A stretch of DNA of 64,000 nucleotides, from NCBI GenBank assembly GCA_036873135.1, contig JAPTYO010000005.1:17132666-17196665 (forward strand), in the 5' to 3' direction. Positions 59,301-64,000 of the stretch are shown piece after piece (positions within the stretch are counted from its first letter, which is position 1; each line of letters opens with the position of its first letter). Made by a program: the position numbers and the translations under genes. A model generated the notes under the pieces. The model did not search any database. It was not told where the DNA came from and saw only the letters and a list, made by a program, of their open reading frames with translations. The stretch comes from Clarkia xantiana subsp. parviflora (Eukaryota > Streptophyta > Magnoliopsida > Myrtales > Onagraceae).

Positions 59301-62300
59301 GGCCTCAGGTAACTCTGGGTGACTTCGTCTCCTATATAAAGGAGGAAGTTACCCCAGAAAACCCTAATTCAGTCACGAGCTTAGACTTTTGCTTACCACT
59401 CCATTGATTACTGTACTCATTTAAGCATCGGAGAGGGATTCTGGGTCACCACCCAGGTCATCCCCTTGTGCAGGACCACGCGGAGCTTAGGAGTCCGAGC
59501 ATTCCGTCAAGGACGTAACAGAGCTTCGCCCGTGATCCAACATCTTCCACTTCCACCTTCAACACCATGCAGTTGTTGGTTTGATGCCCCCAGGTCCCAT
59601 GGTACTCACACCAACCCTGTGCATCTCTACCTAGGAAGGCCTTGCCTTCCTCTCTGCATGCTGGCAGCTCTTGCTTGAGGCGCTTGTGGAAAATTTCTTC
59701 TATGCTGAGTGTGAGGGGTGTGAATGTGAAATTGACACCTCCTCCCAATGTGTCTGCTTCTCTTCCTTTCTCTGGAACTTCATCCAACTGTTCCGCCTCT
59801 TGTTCAAATGTCCTGTCCAGCTTTGCCTTGAGCTCTCTCATTGTGCTCGTCATAACCATCTCATAGAGCCCTCCATAGGCCTCGAATGAGCTTGGATGCA
59901 TGTTTCTGATGAATGCTCTGACTGCTTCTCCCCTTGTGATGCCCATGTTGGCACCATAATCAAAGAATCTCTGGAAATAACTTGATATAGACTCCTGCGG
60001 CATTTGCTTAATATCATCTATGTAGCGAAATCCCCTTAGGATGGAGTCCCTTGTTCTGTTCCCTATTGTGGTGTCTGGCTGCCAAGGTATGGATGTCACC
60101 TTCACAGCCTTGCTCCTGTGTCTCCTTGTAGGCACTGTTTGAAAAAACTGTCTGCTCAGACGGAGTGTCACTCCAATCCTCCTTCCTTGCCTTTGTCTCC
60201 CTCCCCTCTTTCTTCTTTCCTGGTTGGCTCCTGCCATGACCACAGCCACTGTATCTGTCCTGTGTGATCCATGTCTCATTGAATTGACATAGCATTGTCT
60301 TGCAGTGCGTTGATCACCCAGGACCTCTCCAACTCCGTTCTCCGTAATGTACTTCAGCTTCTGGTGAACAGTGGATGGCACTATTTCATATGGATTTATG
60401 GTTGTCCTTCCTAGGATCCCATTGTAGGCTCCCAGGCTTTCAACCACCAAGAAATTGACATTTACCTTCAGCTGGGTCCATCCTTGGCCCATGGTCACTG
60501 GCAATGTTATCATCTCCAGGGGGTAACTTGTTGCCCCTGAGAAGCCAACTAGAGGGAAGTTGACCGGATTGATGTCTGCTTTGGTTTTCCCTATCTCTTC
60601 CAACACTCTCAGGCTTAGGAGGTCAGCTGAGCTGCCCCCATCCACCAAAATTCTCTTTACATCAAAATTATCAATATCTAAAGTAATAACTAGAGCATCG
60701 TCATGTGGAAAGACGATGTGGCTCTTGTCCTTCTCCGAGAACTCGATCTTTACTTCTTCTCCTTCTCTTGGCCTTTTTCTCCACCTTGGCACTGAGCTTA
60801 ACTTGGATGCATAGACTTCTCTTGCATTAGCAGTTGGGCCACCCGATGCTACTCCTCCATGTATCATATTGATGACTCCTCTTTTGTTGGGTGGAGGGTT
60901 ATATTCTACCTTTTCCTTGCCCTTGTCTTTCTGTGGTGGCCCCAGCTGCATACTATTGCCCCCATGGTCTACGAACTGCTTCAGTTCTCCCCTCTGGACG
61001 ATGTTGTTTATGCTTAGCTTTAAGCTAAAGCATTCATTTGTGTCGTGACCATAAGCCTCGTGGTTGTCACACCATCTATCCTTGTGATTTCCTACCATTG
61101 GGGCTCTCCACCTTGCAGGGGGTGACCATAGCTTTTGGTTCCGCATCTCTCTAAGTACGGTGGCTGGAGTGGCGTTCAGTGGGATGAACTTAATGACATT
61201 GATTTCTCTAGCCTTTAAGGGTTCACCCATTTGGTTTCTTTGCTGTGGCGGACGCCACTCTTGTTGTCTTGCATGCTGCGGCGGACGCCACTCTTGTTGC
61301 CTTGCTTGCTGCGGTGCCTGGGGTGGCTTTCCTTTGTTTGGCCTTTGAGTATCCTCCTTGGCTGCCTGAATTTTGGCCTTCTTGCTTGCCCTGTGCCTCT
61401 CAAGGTCAATATGCGTTTTAACTCTCCCTGCAAGCTCCTCCAAGGTGCTTGCTGGCTTTTTGGCCATCTTTTCAGCCAATGTTGACCCAAAGCGACCTAA
61501 GTTTCTGATAAAGGCTCGGATTATCTCCCCTTCAGTGATGTCTCCCTGGATGTCTGCAATATTCTGGTTGAACCTGGTATAGTAGCTGGCCAGGGATTCA
61601 TCGTATTCTTGTTTCACGTCATCAATGGAGCCTGTTCCCTTGAGGAGTTTCCTCTCCCCTAGGTATCTCTGCAGAAACTTAGCTTTTAGTTGCTCCCATG
61701 AGTGGATGCTCTCAGAGGGCAGGCTGAAGAACCAATGTGAGGCCACCCCTGTTAGGGTGTTCGGAAACAAGAGTGCCTTGTATCTGTCATCAGTTGTCCT
61801 CCCAAATAAGGAGGCCTCATGCTGTTGGATATGTTCTAGAGGGTCTCCCTTCCCATTGTACTTTGCAATTTGCACTGTGTGCAGGGAGTCTGGCACCCTG
61901 TTCATCTCCAGTTCTCTTGTGAAAGGATGGTTCGTCTTGTCACTTAGGCAATGCAGGCTGGGTTTCTTTGATTCATTCAATTTCCGGGTTATCATGGCTT
62001 CTATCTCCTCCGGGGTGATCATCACCTGTGCCGGAGTATAACCCCTCTGATACCCACTGTAGTTGTAGACTGGGCTTACTGGGTTCCTTTGTCCATGCTG
62101 GTATGGACTGTAGGTGTACCCTTGATACGCCTGCTGGGGTGCTTCATAGAAGTCCTGCCTCCTTGGAGGTCTTGCTTGTCTTTCCTCTCCCAGCGGGGTG
62201 TAAGCCCTGTTGCTCTGCTGTTGCCTAGGAGGCACAAATTCTTGCCTTCCCTCTGGGGGTGGCTCTTGGTAATATCTTCTCTGTTCCTCTCGCTGCCCTG

Positions 62301-62757
62301 CTCTAGGGTGCGAGTAGTGCTCTTCTGTTGGGATCTGCTCCTCTTCATGAGCTTCAGTGTAAGTCCCTTGGGTGTATGCCGGGGCCCTTGCGTATGCTGT
62401 GTGGGCGCGGTTTCCATCTCTCTGTGCCGGCATCCCATGCGGGTACCTTTGGGGTTGTTCTTCATAATAGTATCCCTCAGGGGGTGCCGTGTTGTGGGAG
62501 GGCACTCCCTGTTGTTCTCTTTCCCTCTGTGGCCTTCTTGCCCGGGGGGTGGAGGCTGTGGAGGACTCAGCCCCAGCTGGGCGTGAAGGTCCTCCCTCCT
62601 GATTGTTCTGTTGCTGAGGAGGTTGTGGTATGTCTTGGGGCTCTGAATGCATTGGCTGCTTCCCAGGGTTAGGCCGCCTCCCTGGAGGTATGGGTTCTCT
62701 TCTCCGCCCATTGCCCCCGGGTGGGTGTTGGGGCCTGGACACCCTACTGTTCGTCAT
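50356..62757 (-). CDS. Element C gag-protease-gag2 ORF, interrupted by element B
   Basis: Coding parts are 62757-59543 and 50422-50356. Joined across element B and one TSD copy they form one open frame of 1093 aa. Order: a long Pro/Gln/Arg-rich N-terminus, gag domain (about residues 330-480, with HSWEQLKAKFLQRYL), zinc-knuckle-like RWCDNHEAYGHDTNEC, protease with ILVDGGSSADLL (D706), then, in place of a reverse transcriptase, a second gag-like module (ESISSYFQRFFDYGANMG, GEAVRAFIRNMHPSSFEA) ending in its own knuckle GWCEYHGTWGHQTNNC (about 1050). It ends TTPYP then TAG. No RT, RNase H or integrase follows. It could make particle proteins and a protease but cannot copy itself. The joined frame shows it was intact when B inserted. 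Confidence 0.85.
50428..51169 (+). repeat. Element B 5' LTR
   Basis: 742 bp, TGATGGGTTCC to GATCCAACA. TATATAAA at 50960-50967. Upstream, about 50809-50912, is a run of GATACRCGGA-like repeats (GATACGC, GATACAC, AATATAC, GATATAC). Confidence 0.96.
51171..51188 (+). other. Element B primer-binding site
   Basis: TGGCGCCGTCTGTGGGAA, one base after the 5' LTR, identical to that of element A. Confidence 0.75.
51224..56875 (+). CDS. Element B gag-pol polyprotein, intact
   Basis: A single 1883-codon ORF. Gag lies at about residues 230-390. The knuckle-like RYCRYHRASGHDTENC is at about 485-500, followed by an Arg/Ser repeat region. The protease has ILIDGGSSSDIL (D642) and a complete downstream half (GFSGATSYPLGMITLPV ... 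YNAIIGRTTINPL). Reverse transcriptase has MDAYSGYNQIKM and YVDD at 1010-1013. A first RNase H and a second RNase H (MYTDGSSSVEGSGAGF) follow. Integrase has HEGVAACHEG, CDACQRY and the DD35E triad D1607, D1667, E1703. No chromodomain. Dual RNase H and gag-pol in one frame without the Ogre-type intron fit the Tat group. All catalytic residues are present, so it could serve elements A and C in trans. Confidence 0.97.
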   Translation: MAGGGKKKQVPAGSSRPAGTVNSPLPERVAEEGENPALSQTGGRGDEVSVRDAGRDRQEIPRRGEDGAPPNLVGTGAGDAPRREEGSSSNSELAKAVAEAMPMFLAAMEALLDKREAARKAEELPPREELPPPPPRVDPEEQEVPPRNKGKEPMQPEKFVVDGPGPVQNRTIPLNGPLTADQVVRIISIYTGDQKQMTSELRDRSSHPFVQRLIDTVAPPGIGIPTIEAYDGEGDPVRHVQRHVQACMGRTSNEDLICSLFPITLGERAMTWFFSLPPGSITCWADMHDRFIKQYQGRRRLLKSVRALTQVVQRPDESLAYYYQRFTASAAEVDEEISEGEMIRTFLRNLSAPYGSDLMHSVAAKAIWSMEALQARVKQQIDVQESKIAAGELDPPKSGRGKASSKLSDDRRRSDKSEGSRNRGRPDRKEDKRPAGKDNREGRVTPINTSMASVLAVMERQGLVRYPPRKEGEYLGGRPDRYCRYHRASGHDTENCRELKKEIEKLIQKGKLKEFVGKGRCRSRSRSRSRSRSKSRDRSPKKKKVEQEASGSGARRERRGTINVIHGGMAAGGDTSASRENYASRISAAVVLGKRSRSWTLKEEMVISFSAEDLAGVESPHDDALVVTLDVDGFEMKRILIDGGSSSDILFLDALEAMGKTKKDLTRVDFPMVGFSGATSYPLGMITLPVEFGSGWKVEKRNVDFVVVESAGAYNAIIGRTTINPLMAVASTVHQKMKFPTDNGVGEVKGDQVASRKCYVNATRRRRRETMTVLQTDTDPREEYGRPAPMEDLKEVEIDGPQRKVKIGSALSDERARELIELLKEFKELFAWSPSDMPGISPDVIVHELKIDPAIKPIAQRRRPMGADKRIAIQQEVGRLLDAGFIKELRFQTWVANPVLVRKSNGKWRMCVDFRDLNKACPKDCYPLPRIDQLVDATSGHELLSFMDAYSGYNQIKMAKDDAPHTAFYADSDVYHYDVMPFGLINAGATYQRMVNKLFGDMLGKTMEAYVDDMLVKSRQAGDHVQNLTAAFERMKFHQVRLNPDKCAFGVNSGKFLGFMVSQRGIEVNPEKLRAIEEMQSPKNHREGQVLNGRLAAMNRFLSKASDRAMPFFDVLRANKKFEWTDKCEEAFQALKQHLRTLPPLAKPVPGEPLYLYLAVSEVAVSSVLIKIVKGNQVPIYYVSKAFAKSEINYPAIEKYLFALIIAARKLRPYFHAHEVTVLTNQPLKHFLNRPEASGRLVKWAIELTEFRIHFAPRTAIKGQALADFIAESTAPDLEVTGPAEGAAMEEVPTTERQPEQPNEENTWEMYTDGSSSVEGSGAGFVLIPPGGGEPLRYALALTFKATNNEAEYEALITGLKIAKGTGVDHLKVKCDASLVVNQVQGNYEAKSPTMKKYLHEVQTLKGSFKSFDIEAIPREENAEADALSKFALGVAPEENRRVHFLERVIISNIDPVEVCAVGTGSEEEEKPTWMTPMVTYLTTGVLPDDKVAAVRLRRIADNYAMVDNQLYKKGYVKPFLKCVAEPDTNRILRELHEGVAACHEGARSLVRKALNLGYYWPSMNKEATAMVQSCDACQRYAPNIVAPAADLMPISSAWPFAQWGIDLVGPLPQARGQCKYLLVAIDYFSKWIEAKALARTTGQQILRFLQTQIISRYGVPRVLISDNGPPFNGTQLKEYLEELNIEHRTASVRHAQTNGQVESANKIVMDGLKKRVYALQGHWLDELENVLWAVRTTPKQSTGETPFGLVYGTKAVAPVEIAVASHRAKYYEPLTNEEMRRLDLDLLEEKRWKADEVQARMRLATARYYNRRVRSRQFFVGELVWRRNEFVHQDQINKLSPKWEGPYKIVGMPVPNAYKLEDLEGKTLKHSFSGEHLKKYHV
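56876..57756. repeat. Element B minisatellites between convergent genes
   Basis: 57010-57300 holds imperfect units of about 60 bp sharing CGTAAGTCGTCTATA and CCAAAAGCCTTAAC. 57309-57553 holds seven 35-36 bp units sharing GAAACCTTAAGTGGT and AAGTCCCGATTTTGGAC. The block separates the gag-pol stop (56875) from the antisense gene stop (57757). 57554-57756 holds no feature. Confidence 0.9.
57757..58158 (-). CDS. Element B antisense two-exon gene, 101 aa predicted
   Basis: Exon 1 is 7 nt, ATGTCTG (58158-58152), donor GTAAGG. The intron is 58151-58056, ending TTTCAG. Exon 2 is 58055-57757, ending TGA. The splice restores one uninterrupted frame of 101 codons starting MSDGGSGFEGRKPFNFDY and ending TPADTANKD. 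The product is small, mixed charge, with a possible helical segment (NEIFSTAYDAALREGY) and no transmembrane segment or known domain. Exon 1 and its donor are identical to those of the element A antisense gene, so this looks like an internally shortened relative that keeps promoter, start and probably the C-terminal end. It is antisense to gag-pol, between the minisatellite and the 3' LTR. Function unknown; splicing is inferred. Confidence 0.6.
58278..58285 (-). promoter_or_regulatory. TATA box of element B antisense gene
   Basis: On the minus strand TATAAAAA, about 120 bases upstream of the antisense ATG. Between it and the 3' LTR are stretches shared with element A, including AATCTGAACCGT and CATTTAATGCTG. 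Confidence 0.6.
58286..58800. other. Element B antisense promoter region and polypurine tract
   Basis: Non-coding. Repeated CCTCCGACGGTGRTATCGGA-like phrases (58571-58740) also occur, more weakly, in element A (24860-24960). The last bases, TCTTGGGGGCAAA, are the polypurine tract for plus-strand priming of element B. Confidence 0.6.
58801..59542 (+). repeat. Element B 3' LTR
   Basis: 742 bp, identical to the 5' LTR except c for t at about 58860 and c for t at about 58927. Confidence 0.96.
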
Positions 62758-62790
62758 AGCTCGTGTAATAGCCAGGCTTTCTGTCCGAAG

Positions 62791-62807
62791 CCTACAGACG
62801 GCGCCAA
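62791..62807 (-). other. Element C primer-binding site
   Basis: On the minus strand, CTTGGCGCCGTCTGTAGG-type sequence directly inside the 5' LTR, sharing TGGCGCCGTCTGT with elements A and B. Confidence 0.75.
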
Positions 62808-62808
62808 G

Positions 62809-63685
62809 TGTTAAGTTATAAGATCTAGGTCAACGGGTTGCCGGCTTTGATCTCACTCCTTACGGGGGATGTGTGTGATCCGGTCTTCTGGAGTCGCCTT
62901 GCCTTTGCCTATGTCCTTCTTCCTTTCCTTCTTCCCTTGGTTCCTTCTCTTCTTCTCTCCCTTTGCCCTACAAAAGGGGCAGTACCAGACACGGAGGGGG
63001 GGGGGGGGGTGGTGCCTGGTGAACCCTCTCCGATGCCTAAGTCAGAACTATATTTCTAGAGAGATAAAGCTAGAGAGATGTCAGAGCTAAAATGTCCAAA
63101 TGGCCAAGATGATCAAATGAGTTGTGAAGGTGGGGTATTTATAGGCAACGGTGTCATTAAGGTGGCTTAATGACATCGTTAGCCTTTAAACACAATTAAT
63201 TAACCTTTAAGCACATAATTAAGACCTTAGGATTCGGAGGAGATAGGCGGAGTGGACCGAGCGTGGGGAGTCCGAAGGTGGTGTCGGGGCCCTTGGGGGG
63301 GAGGAATCCGACCCCCAAGGGTAGGGGTTGGGTGAGAGCACCCAACCCCTCCTAGGGAGGGTGGGGTTGGCCAACCCCATCCCTCCTAGGAGGGATCGGG
63401 TTGGCCGACCCGATCTCTCCTAGGAGAGATCGGGTTGGTCCACCCGAACTCCCCTAGGGGAGATCGGGTCGGCTGACCCGATCTCCCCTAGGGGAGGTCG
63501 GGTGTGGCCACCCAACCTCACCTAGGTGAGTTTTGTCCCTGCCGGACGGGCGCTTCGGCCCTTTCCGAGCCGTCGATGTTCTCGCGAAGTGTCCGGGTTG
63601 AAGTTTCGATTTGCAATCATAAATGGGACGATAAAAATACAACGGTTTGGAAGTCAACGGGTTCAAATTGGGCGTATATCCATCA
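62809..63685 (-). repeat. Element C 5' LTR
   Basis: 877 bp, read on the minus strand. TATA box TATAAATA at rc of 63136-63143. The U3 palindrome cluster (about 63321-63530) has one more 34-bp unit than the 3' LTR. A G homopolymer of 14 versus 12 also differs (about 62996-63009). Confidence 0.93.
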
Positions 63686-64000
63686 GGCGTCACTGAAACC
63701 AGTCAATTCTAACTTCTATTCCTCATAGCTCAGTACGTAGTCGGCAGTACCTTTTTGATAACGTATGATCCGTTTTACAGTCTTTAAATATCCATAGCCA
63801 GGGTCTGATTGGAATCTTGCTACTAGGCCCACAACGTAACAGATGTCCGGACGAGTGCAAAACATGGCGTACATGAGACTTCCGACCATGCTTAAATACT
63901 CTGCACTCTGCATCAGTTCACGCTCTTGCTGGTTCTTCGGGCCGTCACGTTTTGACAACGCGCACCCGAATACTACCGGCGTCTCCACTGGTTTGGCATC
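63686..64000 (-). pseudogene. Copia RT-RNase H junction segment (continues past window)
   Basis: The minus-strand frame reads GCALSKRDGPKNQQERELMQ, EYLSMVGSLMYAM, RPDICYVVGLVARFQSDPG, LKTVKRIIRYQKGTADYVL, the usual copia stretch between RT and RNase H. A TAG follows at 63713-63718 (SYEE*), then LTGFSDA joins [10 protein letters not shown] at 44091. The upstream RT lies right of the window. Confidence 0.85.

Larger units (their letters stand above)
50428..59542 (+). mobile_element. Element B: complete Tat-type LTR retrotransposon, 9.1 kb
   Basis: Two 742-bp LTRs differing at two positions seen by eye, exact TSD TCTTC (50423-50427, 59543-59547), primer site, an intact gag-pol ORF, minisatellites, an antisense two-exon gene and a polypurine tract TTGGGGGCAAA ending at 58800. 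It lies inside the gag-type ORF of element C, in the opposite orientation. It is the youngest and most complete element here and has every recognisable part needed for autonomous transposition. Confidence 0.96.
44097..63685 (-). mobile_element. Element C: non-autonomous Tat-type LTR retrotransposon, interrupted by element B
   Basis: Minus-strand element with TG...CA LTRs (841 and 877 bp), exact TSD GGCGT (44092-44096, 63686-63690), primer site 62791-62807, polypurine tract (rc of 44938-44952), a gag-type ORF, minisatellites and an antisense gene. Without element B it is about 10.47 kb. No RT, RNase H or integrase was found, so it must depend on another element. LTRs differ by about 5-6 substitutions, a 2-base G-run difference and a 34-bp indel. 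Confidence 0.93.

Noticed and set aside
59458..59542. C-terminal 28 codons of the long minus-strand frame ending at 59458
   Set aside because: They come from the element B 3' LTR, not from element C; the true end is at 50356.

Overview
This is a eudicot-type plant nuclear window. It holds two low-copy genes with plant-type GT-AG introns, both on the minus strand. One is a Werner-like 3'-5' exonuclease (4121-6915, six exons, 306 aa) and the other a cytosolic serine hydroxymethyltransferase (26212-28995, four exons, 471 aa). Nearly everything else is transposable elements. The species cannot be named from the sequence.

Layout. 1-879 is the 3' end of a Ty1/copia element whose body lies left of the window. 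2529-3961 is a Mutator-type MITE carrying a second MITE with a GC-rich core. 4121-6915 is the exonuclease gene. 7248-10255 is a decayed copia copy. 10410-12168 holds an LTR-like fragment, an hAT-like repeat and a TAA-flanked MITE. 12250-25810 is a 5'-truncated LINE split by a complete Ty3/gypsy Tat-type element (element A, 15061-25654, TSD CTAGC). The SHMT gene follows. 29367-31148 is one Mutator-type MITE interrupted by another. 31663-34430 holds LTR-like and LINE-like fragments. 35240-38896 is a stack of hAT MITE, LINE and SINE-like insertions. 38898-41143 holds more MITEs, including an hAT MITE at the junction of a 175-bp tandem duplication.

41996-64000 is a minus-strand copia element cut in its RNase H by Tat-type element C (44097-63685, minus strand, TSD GGCGT). 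Element C is itself cut in its gag ORF by Tat-type element B (50428-59542, plus strand, TSD TCTTC). Removing the insertions restores the host reading frames, so copia-then-C-then-B is the order of events. LTR divergence agrees: about 5-6 substitutions for C, 3 in 659 bp for A, 2 in 742 bp for B.

The most interesting system is inside A, B and C. Each has a sense gag or gag-pol gene, a minisatellite downstream of its stop, and an antisense intron-containing gene converging on that minisatellite from the 3' LTR side. In A and B the antisense gene has a TATA box about 120-140 bp upstream of its ATG and starts with the same 7-nt micro-exon ATGTCTG followed by a GTAAG donor. In B it predicts an intact 101-aa protein that unspliced ORF calling misses. 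In A and C it is larger, with a conserved N-terminal domain and a coiled-coil C-terminus, but damaged by frameshifts or stops. C is non-autonomous: its 1093-aa ORF is gag-protease followed by a second gag-like module, with no reverse transcriptase or integrase. A has lost about 108 residues of protease in frame. B looks complete.
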